NCBI GenBank assembly: GCA_003342895.1
Contig: PTFA01000010.1
Location: 9,119,286-9,183,285 of the forward strand
Reading direction: 5' to 3'
DNA length: 64,000 nucleotides
From: Casuarius casuarius
Taxonomy: Eukaryota; Chordata; Aves; Casuariiformes; Casuariidae
Made by a program: the position numbers and the translations under genes. The notes under the pieces were generated by a model. It ran no database searches, was not told the DNA's origin, and saw only the letters and a list, made by a program, of their open reading frames with translations. How positions within the stretch are numbered: position 1 is the first letter of the stretch; the number at the start of each line of letters is the position of its first letter. Of the stretch, positions 1 through 14,436 are shown piece by piece.

Positions 1-1402
1 AAAGACATTGGGCAGTAGACAGTCACTTTTCTTTTTAAAGATGCCCACTGTAAATTTTGGGTTGTTTAATGAAGTAGATCATATGTAGAGCATATGAGTT
101 GGGAGCATATAACCTTGGGACCTTTGCTTTGTGCCTCACTCACAAACATTTTGATTTCGCATTGGAGTGATTGCTCTTAGACTCTGTTATCGTCAGGTGG
201 TACCAGTTTTGCCAGGCTCAGCTATTCTGGAAACATAAATAATGTCCACAAAACCCAAGAGAAATTATTGAATAAGAAAGCAATAGGAGAAACAAACAGA
301 TCTGTTTGGATTCATTATCTTCAGTCTTCTATCTGCAGTAATTGAAGCAAAAAAGCAGAATTTCTCATGTAGCCATGGACTCTGGGGGCTACCTGTTCAA
401 CAGAAACACTACTGCAAGGACTGTAATACTATTATTATAGTATTCTGTCTTTAACATTGACAAAATCTGTAACAGATACTTAGCTAGAACTGAAAAACAA
501 CATATGTTGTCTTGGATGATGTCCACCAGTTCTTAAATATAGTGCAACATTTTCTTTGCATAAGCTGTCAATTCATTTTGCTCATAACCAAGGCAAAATT
601 TTTGTTTTTTATTTAGTTGAAGGAAGAAGCCCCTGAAATCTGATAACCATTTTTTGCAAAACTTCTTATGCTATGGGTATGAAAATCCCTAAAATTAGGT
701 GGGAGATGGAAACATGCCAGAAAATGTAGCTTATTTTATCTTTTGGGTCATTACTTGGTTCAAAAAACAATCATAACTGACACAGGAAGATCACGTCATG
801 GGACAGCTGAACTCTTCTCTATGTAGTTTTCATTTTGTTCTTTGTGTTTCCTTTGAGCATGATATAAGCGATTCTTTGCCATCATGATGTTAATTTAAAG
901 CTAATGCTATAAATAACACTGAAATTTTGGTGGTATGCTGTCAACTGCTCTTTTGCACCCTAGATATTTTTTTAATATGTTGTAAGAGAAAGGGGATGAG
1001 AAGAGATAACTGCTGCTCAACAGTTCATGCATGAGCAAGAATCTTGATTTATCAGTTCCTTGTAACTCTTTGTTTTCTCAGTTTTCATTTTGAGTTTGTC
1101 TTTTGAACATTGCCAGAGATGAACAGGGAACAATGTGAAAATTGTTCATCTGTAAACTTCATATTTAAAAAGAACACCTTCTAGACAATTCATTCTGGAG
1201 AGAAAACATTTCAAAACAGATTAACTTAATGTGGCTTCAGGTGTGAGAATGTAGGTACTGTTCAACTTTGTTTTCTAATGAACACCAGTTTAAATGCTGA
1301 TTGCAGCTTAATGAATGTTACAGCACCTTGAATTATGTGCTTCAATCCAGTCATGGTATGTTTTAAAGTTAAGAACTGGGAATCCTATGTCTAAGCAACT
1401 TC

Positions 1403-1440
1403 TGTTTGTTTGTTTTGGATTGTTTTGTTTTGTTTTGTTT
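1403..1440 (+). repeat. TTTG/TTTTG simple repeat
   Basis: Imperfect TTTG and TTTTG units; the open frame through it is repeat-driven. Confidence 0.85.
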
Positions 1441-3649
1441 CGGAAGAGGGAATGCTCCCTCTCTCACTTCCAGGAACTTCTGCATCTCGTTTGTAGTATT
1501 TTATGAAACAATTTATTTGTGTTTTCTTACTCATTAAAAAAAAATCATTCTGAGCATAATGGGTTTTAGCTGTGAATTCCTCCTTGCATATAGTGATGTA
1601 ATTTTGGTTTTGGCTATTTGCAACAGCTCCCGTGAAATTAAATGTTTTGGTGTATCTTGGTTTTGCTTTCTGACAAGTTTCTTCTCAGAAAAACAGGCTT
1701 GGATTTGTCAGCAGGGAAAGAAAGGATTAAAGTGGGAAATGCACAACCATGACCATTTGCAGTGTCAATATAGTTCTTTTTATACAGATTTGTGCAAATG
1801 CTTGTGGTCTATATTTAATTGCTAAGTACACAGATGCTGATGTCAGTCTTTAAAAAAAAAAAGTTCTTAAAAAAGGAAAGTGTGAATTGTCATAAAAGTT
1901 AAAGAAAGCATTCTTTTTTATTTATAAATATTTTATGTTTAAACATCTCAGGCTTTTGAATATTGTGTGCCTTCTATCTACATCTGTGATTTATATTCGT
2001 ATTCAGAGGTAGAGTCCTGCTGTCTAAACAGGTGACTAAATGTCTTTGAAGTGGTAACTTTTTTAGGACTTTATCAGTTGTTTCCACTTTAAACATGTGC
2101 TTCAGATACTGTCCTGAATAAGAACATTTTCCAAAATCATGGGTTTAATGAGGTCATTCTGACTCATTCCTTGCTAAATTATGGTATGTGTTATGTCCTT
2201 ATAATTCTCTTACTAATTCATTCTGAAAATCTAGCAATGACTTTCCAAATGCAAGGCCAATAAAATTAAGCTAATCTGTAGTTTGAAGGTCAGTCAAGCA
2301 AAGATAAAGGATATGCCAAAAAAAGAGGTGTTTGGAGTTTCTCTGAAATTGTTTGGAAGAGTTCTCCTAACAACAGAACCCTTTCTATAATGAATTTTTT
2401 TAAACCTCCTTGTGCTCATAGAAAATAAAATAAAATAAAAACCTGCCTTAGCATGAGTTCCAGATGTAAGAAACTCAGGTGCATTATTTCCATTAAAAGA
2501 AAAAAGACCTGGGGCTTTTCCGTCTTTTGGTTTTGATTTGGGGTTTCCTTTGCTTCTGTGAGCTTTTATCAGCTCAGATATTGTGGGTGCATTTGTGCCA
2601 GGCGGAAACAGTCTTCCCCGTTATACCCCAACGTCTTCGGCAGATTTCTTGAGAAAAGCTTGCTGCTGAGCACCCCTTCGGCATCAGCTGTGTTTTTCCA
2701 GTGGAAACCTTTATTCTGATGAACATGTTTTTTTTTAAAGCAGCACCTATTGTTGGGATTAGTTACAGTGCTTGATTTGTTAATATGTTAATTTCGAGGA
2801 GTTTGGAAGACTTCTCAAAAGAAGAGATTATTTTAGAGGAAATCCATTTACATAATTTCTCGTCTTTTAGCTGTGGTCCGTAGCACTTCTGAAATAATGG
2901 GCCTAAATAAAAACCACAGTTTTTATTTGTGTTTAGCTCCAAAGAGAGTGGCACACAGAATACTTTAAAATTCAGAAAATGGTTTCATTAGGTATAAAAT
3001 TATTTATCTTGGGTAGGCCCTTGGTAGACCATTGGCTCTTCTACCTTGAACTGTGGCAGCACCGATGGCCACAGAGCTATCTGTGTTAATTTTCAGTTCA
3101 GCATAGTTCTGCACGTGGGTTGCTTTGGTTTTGTTTGTTTGTTTGTCTCTTGCCAAGCAGTGCATTAAAGCAAAACCACTTCCGCCTCACTCTTTCACAC
3201 GCGTGGTGTGATCCATGTCAAATAGATGTTTGACAATGGATATAAAGTTTGCATTGTATTTTTTGAGTTAGCAAATTCTGGCTGCTGCAGGCTTTGTTGT
3301 GGAATGGGTTTGAAAAGTCCTCAGCTTCCACCGAGCATTTTCCTACAAGGCGGAAGTCAAGGGACTGTCAGAAGATGCCTTTCAGATGATCAGAGCCTTC
3401 AAAATCCTCCTGAAGGAGGATGCAAAACCCAGGTGCTCAGCTCTCAAGTTGTAGATGTCACTCCCATTAAGTTACGTTAAACGCCCCTGGATCGAGGGAG
3501 CTGACAGCTGGGGGCTCTTTGCTGAAGGTCTTTGGCTTGCTTAATAAGGCGTTTGCAGGTATTTCTTAGGAGGGGGAGACTGAGTGAGTGAAATTGCAGG
3601 TGAGCCTGCTGTGTCTGGCATAGTTTTAAATGCTCCCCCCAATTCAGGG

Positions 3650-3670
3650 TTTTTTTTTGGGGGGGGGGGG
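3650..3670 (+). repeat. T-G homopolymer junction (T9, G12)
   Basis: A T run passes into twelve consecutive G. Slippage-prone and a possible assembly weak point. Confidence 0.9.
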
Positions 3671-6204
3671 AGCGTCTTTCTTTGTTTTTTAAGGGTTAGG
3701 GGATTATTTTGCTGTCTGGGAAAGTTATAGTACTGTGCCTGTCATTCTGGTTCAGAATACTCTTGTTTTCCTGGAGTTTTATCTGGGATAGAAACTCAGA
3801 CTTCCATTTTCATTTTCAATCATTGCTACTGATAATTATGAAATACTAGTGTAGCAGTGCTAGTGAAGCCACGACCCTAGATTGCAGTGGGGGACTCCAG
3901 CACTGCTTGCTGCTTGTCACCTCCTGGCACGGCATGGTAATCTCACTGGAAGGGCGCAGTAGCCACAGCTGCTGGGTGTTCCCTAGACCTTGCTGTGAAT
4001 ATACAGTAACATTAAAGAACCTTCAGCACTTACATTTGTAAATACTACTACTGATGAAATGGTAATTACAAGTAATTAAAAAAGAAAAGAGCCTAGGAAT
4101 TACTAACGTTCCACTTACGGGAGCATAATACTGCATCCTAGTCCTGAATAGAGCATGGCCATACAATGCGTGTAAGCACCTGCATATACGTTAAATAGCT
4201 GTTTCCTGATTTGTGTCACACTTGTAAGAAGATAGGAATTTTGTTACAGCCACGCCAGGCATGTTTAAACTCTTGTTTTTAACTCTGAATATTTTGGGGT
4301 TGATTCCTTCTCTTCTGAGAACAGTTGTTAGGATTAGTCATTATTAGAATTTGGGAGCTATGTGCCACGAATTAGTGCAGTGCAGGTGTGACCATATATG
4401 CAGGTCCACTTATGACTTTTGTCTGTTGTTTAGCAATGGTCATGCAATTTGGGGTGTATGGCATTTTTTGTTTAATTTTGATAAAACTTTAATTGCCCCA
4501 TTTTCCTCCTGCACATTTTGCTCTCTAGAAGATCTCGGGGATCAGAAGGTACTTGTTATGAAAGTTTAAGGTGATGAATAGACTAGGAAGGGCATATGCA
4601 AACATATTCGTTTGGGTATTTTATCATATTTGTTATTCGTTTTGCATTTCCTGAGATCTTTTTATTTCCTAAGGGCTTTTGGGGGGCTGGTGAACATAAT
4701 AGTTGATCAACAAGAATGTCTTTTGCTGGCTTTGGAAGAATTTTCACCATAGAAAGGAAAACAAAAGAAGAGAAAGAAATATCTTCTTGGCCCCAAGCAT
4801 TGTATGAAGTAAGAATTGCCTCAGCTACTGCCAAACATGGTAGTCCACCTCTCTGGTGAAAAGCAGCAGTTCTTAGCATAGCAGGTTCAACAGGACCAAA
4901 CAAGATGTGACAGTAAAAACACCATGGGAACTTCATTTTGTGACTCAGAGGTGATAACATATCAAGGTTGCTGTGAATTCAGGCTCTCTGAGATGGAAAA
5001 GATAAATGTGTTTATATTCAAATGATAGCATTTCCTTTCTTTCGTGTTTGATTCTGGTTTTATTTTTTTTCCTCTAAACTGCCTATGTACCAAAATAGAA
5101 AAATCTGAATATTTTCATTTGTATCTATTAATAAATATAGGCATGAAAACTTCAGGAAGTTTATGCTTATATAGAGTATGCAGCAGTAACACATCCATAT
5201 GAAATATTGTGGCTAGCAATAAATATTTAAATAAACTAGAAATTCAAAAGGTATGGGTTATCCACAGTTAAAAGGATGAGAAACAGTTATAATGGCCATA
5301 AACAATTCATTTACAATTTTCAATGCACTCGTTTCTGGGCCACATTTGATTTATTAATGTGTCTAATTTCAATAGGAATAAAACTCTTCCGTTAAAGGAA
5401 TTTAAAGGTTTAAAATCCAGCATTCAACATTATGCAATACAAGAGTCTGTTTCACATAAACTTATTCTCCAGTTTTTCAGAATTTTATGTAAGGATCTTC
5501 AGTTTTAATTTGCAGTTCTTCCTGCTCAGATTTTTTTCTTCAAGATGCAGTTATTTAATCTGATATTTATGGGAGTACCTCTTTTATTTTCTAGTACCTT
5601 TTTATTTTCTAGAGAGCCATCTTCAATAGTTTTCCCATGAGCACTGAAGAGCCTCCCTCCACATCTTAAAATATTACTGCAATTCACACTCAGCAGGTAG
5701 GTCTAGCCCCACAGTACTGAGCAGCCATGCAGACACACAGCAAGTAAGTATCTGCACGTTAAAGGGTTTATAAAGGTCTTCTTTATGAAGAAAGCAGTAG
5801 AACGGTCCTGTCAGCAAGTATTAAATCAGCAGGAACACTCTCTAGTTTTCTCTAATTATGGAAAATATGGAAGAATTGCTAACATGGTTCTCTCTACTAC
5901 TGAATAAATTGTGTAAAAAGAATTCTGTGGCATCATGTACTATGAAAAAAATGATAACTAATGGTGCAGCTTTAATGACACGTCTAGTTTTAGCGTCATT
6001 GTTGTGTTGCTCCTGAAAATTAGAAGAACTAGAAGTCATAGGTACCCAAAGGCAGCAATGAATTAAACATTTTGTAGTTATTTAGAAGAGCAAAGAAAAG
6101 CAGGAGTTGGAGAGAAGGGACAGTGAAGCTTCAAGCCATGTGGGCTACAGAGAAATGTGCATTGTTATGGCTTGAAAATTAAGGCCCTCAAATAGATAAC
6201 AGAA

Positions 6205-6224
6205 CCCCCCCCCCCCTTTTTTTT
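6205..6224 (+). repeat. C12-T8 homopolymer junction
   Basis: Twelve C followed directly by eight T, an all-pyrimidine tract. Confidence 0.95.
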
Positions 6225-9200
6225 AAAGGCATCAACCATCTCCAGACTGTGTATGTTAGGATTTGGAGGCCACACTGGTAGACTTATGCCATTTGAAAGT
6301 GGCATTCTTCAATGTCTTAAAGAACAGAGGAGGGATAGTGAGGTGAATATTGGTTGGACAGGAGACACGTAACACATCCCTCCAGCTTCACATGCAGTAG
6401 AGCATAAGATCTTAGCTGTTTCACAGAAAGTAAGAGGGTGGCCTCTCTCCTCTGTCTGAAGGAACAGAGAAACCATGAGGGAGTTCACAAGCTGTGAGAT
6501 GTTTTGATATATTTACCCTTCCCCTCTCCCCATAGTACTTCTTGCTTTGGTTACCCTCCAAGTAAGGGAGGCTGGTGTTTGTGTTGGTGCTTAGAAACAG
6601 TGGGTTAGTAAGGAAAGTTAGTGGGTAATGGTAGTTATCTCCATGATATTTTCATCCTGCACTTCATTTCCATTTTTTGACTGAGTCAGGATGGTCAAAG
6701 GAGAACAGAAATGCTGTAAGCAAATAACATGAAAGCAAGCTGGAATTAAAGTATCAGATTTAAGGGCAGAGAGATAGGAAATTGAAGTAAGAAAGACTTG
6801 TAAGTAAGGCTTGTTGTCTACTAAATTTGCTGGCCATTTTTTATGTGTGCTTCATGAAGTTGCCCGAAGCTGGATGACTTGGAAAGGAGCAGAAGGTACC
6901 TGCACCTGTAAAATCATCAGACTGATACCAGATATTCTTCTTCCTGCCCTCCAGCCTGGATGTTGAGCATGATACAGAGTATGAATTCTTTCCTTTCCCA
7001 AGCAACCAATTGATCAAATGGGCAAAAGCAGTGATTCTTGACCTTTTTTGATCCCTGAAAACTGAAATATCTATCTATAGTCTTTCTGGGGGGTAAACAG
7101 TTCTGGATTTTTGCAGTGTTTCATAAGACCCCCTTAGAGGTAGACTTTGGCTACAGTCAAGCGATCTGGATCAGTGGTAGAAAACCAGAAAAGGGACGTC
7201 ATGAAAGAAAAGTGGTTTTGTCTGCTAATTTGATAGTGTCAGCCTGAGAACATCTTTATTGGAAGATAGACAGAGAGCGATTTCCATCAGAGAGAGCTAA
7301 GCAGATGCACCTTTCCTGGCTCATCCATCAGAGCCACTGATTTTATAGATCAAAGGTTACTACCTTTAGTTTTATTGTCTTTAATGTGCAACATGTCCGC
7401 GTAACAGATCTAGTTGTTGGAGAGGGGAAGAGACAAACTGTTTCAGTCACCACCCCATGTCTGCCCAACAGCTGGAAGAGAAAATGAATGGTCACTTTTT
7501 TTAACTTAAGAGCTAAGCTTCAGAAAATTACTTTTTGTAGTAGTTGGAATACCTCTGTGAAAGAAGAAAACTAAAAAGCAGCCAGACAGGGACAGCTGAA
7601 GGCATTTGTTGAATTCTGCTTTAAGATGTTTCATAGCAATACAGTAGAAGGAGTGGGAGGCTTAATTTGAAGTTATTAACAAGTCATAAATCTTTCTAAA
7701 AAATAACTCCTAATGTGACTCCTAATTATGTCTGTCCAGGTACAAAGAGTAGAATCATTTCACAGTATCTGAGAAATGGAAGAAATCCTACTGGCTTTTT
7801 ATTTATGCTGTATTTTTTTAATAAATGAGATTTACAGAATGCTCTTCCCCTCCCCAGCTGCAATGTCCTAATATGAGTGGAAGCCTGTGTATTGTAGATT
7901 GCTGGCATGTTGCTCTTTTCTTTGAGTGCCCGATATTAAGCACACATTTTCAAATTCTATGCATGTTTCCCTGCTAGCAAAAGATTACAAAAACATGGTA
8001 CTTACAGGGATGATCTTTTTTCCATGTAGCTATTACAGAAGCTCATGTATAGAAGCTCTACTGTAGAAGCTCTGTGTCACACTGAGAGTGTCAAACAGGT
8101 GTACACAGTGAATTGTAAAAATTGCCTTACAGAAATTGTTGTTCATGCTAAAAGGTATTAAGCAGAGCTAGTTGCAATATATTTCCTTCCAGATATGCAT
8201 GCTTTCACTATCAAATCATCCTTCCTACTACTGCTCTAAACAAGCTACTTTCACAGAGGATAGACGCTTCTGGTCAAGAACTATCTTCTTGTTTTGTGTT
8301 TGTACAGACTTGCATGAGGGGGTTCTGGGCCCATGGCTGCAACTCAGCAACGTGTATTGGAAAACAGTATTTTTTCATCAGCTTTCCACCCCAAGCAAAT
8401 AAACTTTGCGAAGCAAACAAATAGAATTAAAAACACAGCTTCTCTGAAGAAAAATGATTTTTAATTTTCTGTAAGCCACAATTTCATCCCTCTTGACTTT
8501 TGGATTTGTGTGGCTTCTTAGCTGGGCTGAGAACTGCTCTTTTTCATGACTGGAAGGATTAGTTTACCACTCCTGCAAATGTATGTACAAACAAATCGCA
8601 GACCTAAACTGCAAGCATGAAATAACTGATTCACAGTTATCTCCATTCATTAAGTATGTAACCAAACCCACTTTAAACCCAATTATGAGTGGAATACCGG
8701 ACTGTTAGAAATGAAGTTCTTGAAATCACAGAAAAAAATTATTAGTACCAAAGCTGGAGTTGTAAGTTGTTTTTCTTTCCTTCAGGAAGAGGCTGCTACT
8801 TACAGATTTTCCTAATGGAAAACCATCCATATTTACACTTAGCAAACACTATGTGCTCTTAACTGTCGTATCTTTCCATTGTTTTCTTTGCCCTTTTTTT
8901 CTTAAAAAAGTGGGTGGATATGTGTGTTTGTATAAGAACTCTCCCCATTGACTATTTTTCATTTTCTTCCTTTTCCACCTGATCAAACTACTGGTGAGAT
9001 TGTAATTAAGAATGAAGGCTGGGGGGTGTAAAGCGGGAGAGAATAAGTAGCTTGTGTCAGATACGTGTAATATATTCCTCCACTCTCCTCGTATTCCTGA
9101 TATCAGACAACAATAACAAAAAGAGATAAACCCTTCATATTGTCATCCTGCACCTGTCTGTGTGCCTCACTGTTCCTCTGCTATGCACAGACTTGCCACT

Positions 9201-12200
9201 GAGTTCCTTATCAGGCACTATCATCACGCCCATTGTATCAGCTGCAAAATCATAATCTGCAGCTTAGATATTGTCATACTGTTTGCTGACACGTCTTGAG
9301 CTAATCATGCTATGCATGGCACAGTGCCTTCCTTTTGTCAACTACACGGTGTAGGGTCATGCTGCAGTACATGCTTGTTAACGTAGGTGAAGACTAATAT
9401 CTGTGCCTTGAGGCAACAGCCTCAATGTAACCCTTGTAACAGTCCTCCTGTGTGATGCAGTGGTTTGATATCCTTCTCCTTCGTGCCCCATGAGATGAAG
9501 AAAGTGATCTAGACTTTAGCCATTGGAAACAGCTGCTCATGGTTGCACCCCTGCAAGACAAGACTTTTGTAATACAAGCACAGATCTTGGGTTGCATGCT
9601 ATAAGCTCTGCATTACAAAGACACTGATGCATAGATTCAGTCCACCAATCTTGGGATTGCTTGAAAAAAAATTTCCTTCTGTTTATCCACTTTCTGTGGG
9701 TGCAGCAATACATGCCCATGATAAGGCAAAGTTAGTGCCATAATTTGGGGAACTTGTGAAACACTGGAGAATGTAGCAAATGCTGTAAGATATGTGGAGA
9801 CCTAACAAGTTTTGTGCACAGCACGTGAGCTGTGGCACAGTGTCTGCGCTCATTAATACTTTTCAGGGCAGTGCCACAATCATTCTCTTGCTCCATGTTT
9901 CCATATGCCACATGAGAGGTTCACCCCCGTCTTGTATTTGTTCACCCTGCATGTTTCAGGTGTGATGACATGGTGCAGCAGTGTAGCGAGGGAGTCTGCT
10001 TGCAGCATTTTCTTCTTTCTGCAACTTCATGTGGTGAAGCTCCTCTTGTTAGAGTATCTAGCTTGTGGAGACTTGTATGCCAGCTGAGGAAAAATTTTGG
10101 GGAGATGTGCAGTCTCACACTCTGTAGTTAGTCAGACGCTTTGCTCAGCAGATGTTTCCCAGATTTTGGATGTGACAAGTGCGAGCAGGTACTTCATTTT
10201 TCAAAAATCTTCCTGTCAGTGGAAAAAAGCACTGAAAATGAATTTCTCCTGTGGTGTGCTAAGCCATGGACAGCAATGTGCAAGTCAAAATTAGTGCCTA
10301 TGGGTATGTCACTCTAACACTTTGTCTTGGTCCGGTGCTGATGAGTGAGTCCCATCCTTCTTGTGTCTGATTATTACTTGAAAAAAAATGGCAATATTCT
10401 GCACTTCACTGCAGATTCCTCTTCCTCTATGTTTTTCCTCTATCCACTCTTTCCCCATCATCCATCCTTTCCCATCTAGATGGCATGGTTGCCATCACTG
10501 CCACTTCCTTCTTTTAGGCCTTGAGACTACTGCCACAGCTAATAAGGCCTGTCAAACCTGGCCAAGACCACCTGTAGCCTCTTGAGTGGCTATGCACTGA
10601 GCGTCTCAGCCTAGTTTTGAAAGTGCATCACAGAGATGTTTGCACAGAGTCAGCAGAGTTCCAGCCAAAGCATCTGGCTGGGGGTCTGCTCTACACCATA
10701 CAGGGAACAACTTCATGCTGTGTAAGTGAGGCTCTCTTTACCCACAGAGACCTTCTAGTCTGAGCAATGATACTCATACAGTTTAAGTAACTTAACCAAT
10801 TGCTCTTAAGCTGTTGTTGGAGGGGTTGGATGACAGGGGTGTAGAAATGATGCCAGCGAAGTCAAGGGGTATTGATGGCAATTCAGTTACTGTTCCAGAA
10901 TACCAGAAAGAAGCCACTTTAAATGGGATGTAGAACTGATGTTTTATATAATTTACAGGAATTTTAGTTAGGAAGAGATCTGTGGATGTGAAAGTTGAGT
11001 GAATCCAATATGTAAATTCCAGTAAGGGTCTGGATAATCCCCAAACCAAGCACATGTGGTGAGTATTCTCTTTATATATCGGTCATTTCAGAATATCAGT
11101 ACAGTCAAGAATGTTAAGTAGAACAAATTTTGGCTTCCAGATAATAATCACAAGGCATAACAGATAACGCAAGGAAAGTTCAGGTGAGTTGTGCCATCAT
11201 GGTTTTCACATCAGACTGACAAAAGATGCAGACAGTTGTACAGGAGCAGAAAAATGCCCATAGCCAACAAATAGCACTGATGCAATGTTAAAAATACTTA
11301 GGAATAACATCCCCAGAGTCAAAATTAGCTGAGCTTGATTTCTTATTAGGGTTGTTGAGTCTTCAGAGTCTCCCCTGTCTTAGACTAGAGTTGAGGGCAC
11401 ATATAAATTATAAGCCTATTATTCTGAAAGGATAAAGTAGTAGAAGCAACAGTATACACTTTGTAAATTTTGTAATCTCTGAAGAAATGTTTCATCAATA
11501 CAGGAGACAGAACAAGGGAAAAGCTCTGCTCTAAATAGCATTTTTCAAAGATTACAGCTTATTATAGCTCGCCTGTTAAATGTTCTCCACCTTGCATTAA
11601 TACACCATGATACTCACACTGACAGATAATAAAAACCTGGAGATAGATACAGAGTCTGCATTCCTATGTAAATGAGGTGGGAGAAGCCAAAATCCACATA
11701 GTTCTTCCATGCTTTGGTGTTCACACTCATCTGGGAGAGGAGGAGGGAACACATTGCAACTAGCTTTTATGATCTTGTATTTGGAATGGCATAACATATG
11801 CCGCAGAACACAAATTTCTGCGGATGAGAAAAAGTAACAGAGTGGATTCGAAATTGGGAAGGCTGGGCATCATATTTGTGTCTCAGCTTCCTTCCCATCT
11901 GCAGTGTTCCCCTTGTGCTGATAGCTGCGGCACAGGTTGGGAATGTTTCCAAACCTCATCAGGCCAACATGCTCAGTTCTGCTCATGATGATGTCTCCTT
12001 CTATACGTGTACACAAGAGTTGAACAGAATGAAAAGGACTATTTGCTGCTCTAGCTAAAGAGTTTAGGCTGATCAATCTTCAGATCAGTGCCAGTCCTGA
12101 AAATTAGGGAGAGGAAAAGCACTAGCTTAGAAATTTGAAGAGGAAAACTGTTCTGGATAAAGTAAACTAGTTTTAGCCCTATTTGAGCCCCAAACAGAAT

Positions 12201-14421
12201 AATTTGTTTTCAGTTCAAGCATTTTAATTACTTTGTTTAAACATTGTTAAATTTTTTAAATCAAATATTTAGGGATTTGGGTTTTTTTTTCTCCCTCTCC
12301 CCAGTAATTACATGAAACTAACAGAGAAAGTGACATGAATTCCAAAAGCTTTTGATGTCACCAAAATCTTCATTTTTCACTGAGAATATTTCAGTCAAAC
12401 ATTTTCACTCGTCTCTAATAGCACTTCCCTATTGATTCCCTAACAAAACAAAAAATGGTGGAAGTTAGGTATTGTATCCAATCCACATGCATTTCTCAGA
12501 AGCATTGTAAAGCTGCAGTAGGGCTTTAGGAATAAATCTGAGGTCTACTCATTTTTATATTTAAGATGACTGAGCTCAGTGCAGTTGATGCTGTTTTAAG
12601 GTACATGTATATTGTGCTCTCTGCAACACATCATGTCTGGCATTTAGTTAATACACCATAAGGAAACAATGGGCAACCTGTTTCCCACAGAAAAATGAAT
12701 TCTGATGAGCACGTTGCGGGGCTAAATCAGGGGCATAAAGGCTTTAGGCAATGGATGTAGCTCCAAGTAGCATCCCCTAATCCATCACAACCGCTTGTCC
12801 CTAGTGGTCCATCAGGAGCTTCTTCCATCAGATCACTTCAGGATCATCTATCTAGTAAGAGCTCCCTTCTTCCTAGCTTTTGAGAGCCTCTTCATCACTC
12901 TCAAGTACTTAGTCTACTGCACAGAATTAACACTTTTTTCTAGAATATCTGTTTCTTTTACAGAGGTGGCAGCAGCAGTTCAGGTGCTTTTCCTTCCTAG
13001 GGTTGCAAGCAAAAGTGTGGCTCTGAAATCCACTCTATCAGTCTACTCTGATTGCTTCTCGATTTCTATTTGAGAAGCAAAGACTTAGTCTTGTACTCCT
13101 GGGGAGCAGCACAGGCTGGTTTGTCTTCCTTCCACACCAGGACAATGTCATAGCTGCTCTAGTAAATATATCACGCAGGTTTTGCGTTAAATGAAGCCTG
13201 TAGACCTGATTTAGCCCTGAAGATAAGCACTACCAGTCCTATCCTTCAGGCTGTTCATCGTGGCCCTTCAGTTAACCTAGGAAAAATTCTCCTTACCCTA
13301 GGAAAATTTTCTATATAGCCAGCTGGCTGTTTTGAAACACAGTCCTAAGCCTCAGGCCTGGAATGTTTATCTGCCAAGTGAGAATCAGACCCTACGGTTC
13401 ACTCCCTGCACTTGAATGATGTTTCATTACTGAATGCATCACAGCTTTCTTCCTGGTCCTACACCCTTTTTCTTGCAAAACTTCATTATAACTTCATCTC
13501 CCCATCCCTTTTGCTCAGGATGCCTCTTGCTGTGTTTCAGTAATGGCTTGATTTCTGACAGTAGACTGTAAAAATTCTGTAAGGACAAATATAGAAAAAA
13601 AGTCTAAGTTTGATTTTGGTAGAGTATTGGTTTAGAATGGTTAAAGCTCTCCAATTTCTGTAGCCACAAGGTGATCATCTTCATCCAGGTTTGGCTTTCC
13701 AGCTGAGATACCTGTTTACAGCTGAATCAAACTGGGGAGAAACCTCAGTATGAGGGCTGACCTGTAGTGACATGCTTTAAACACCCCATCGCTGTGCTCT
13801 CAATATCGCTGTAAATAAACATCTTGGCACCACACTTGCTGCTAAGGGGAACACTCCCTTTAGGACAGGAAAACTCTCATGGAAGTATAAATTCCAGAAA
13901 ATGAAACAGAACTTCTACCTTTTATTTTGTTACAAGAAAGTTATTGAAATTCTAATAGTTTTATCTAAAAATTGCACAAACTTTGAAAAAGTTAGTGGAC
14001 AAGTTTTCCCAGGTCATCTAAATAATCTAGGAACAGTGAGTTAAGCTAGGTGATTGGAAAAGCCCTTCTACTATTAATGTTATATAGTTGCATCTTTTCA
14101 CATAATTCCTAAATACCCACATTTATTTTCCATGTGAGAGTTATTAGTTCCATATGCCATTCCCACTAAAAATATTACTGATCATGTGGAAGGACTTCTT
14201 ATCGGGCAGAATTTACCCATGTAGCTGCATGCTTTTCCTCATCTGAATATTTACCAGATCCCAATAAAAGTGACTAAGCAAAAAGAAGGTTCATTATTTA
14301 TTTTTAAAAATATATGTATTTTCTCTGAATTTCTGACAAATTCTATCCTGTCAGTGTAAAAGGGGGGGGAACAACCTTGATTTGCTTGGCAGAATCTAGC
14401 AGGATCTGACAAGATTTGGGT

Positions 14422-14436
14422 TTGTGTGTGTGTGTG
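14422..14436 (+). repeat. Short (TG)n tract
   Basis: Perfect TG dinucleotides followed by a T-rich run. Confidence 0.9.

Noticed and set aside
4583..4960. 125-codon minus-strand open frame
   Set aside because: No recognisable family, flanking splice sites or poly(A) signal; treated as chance.
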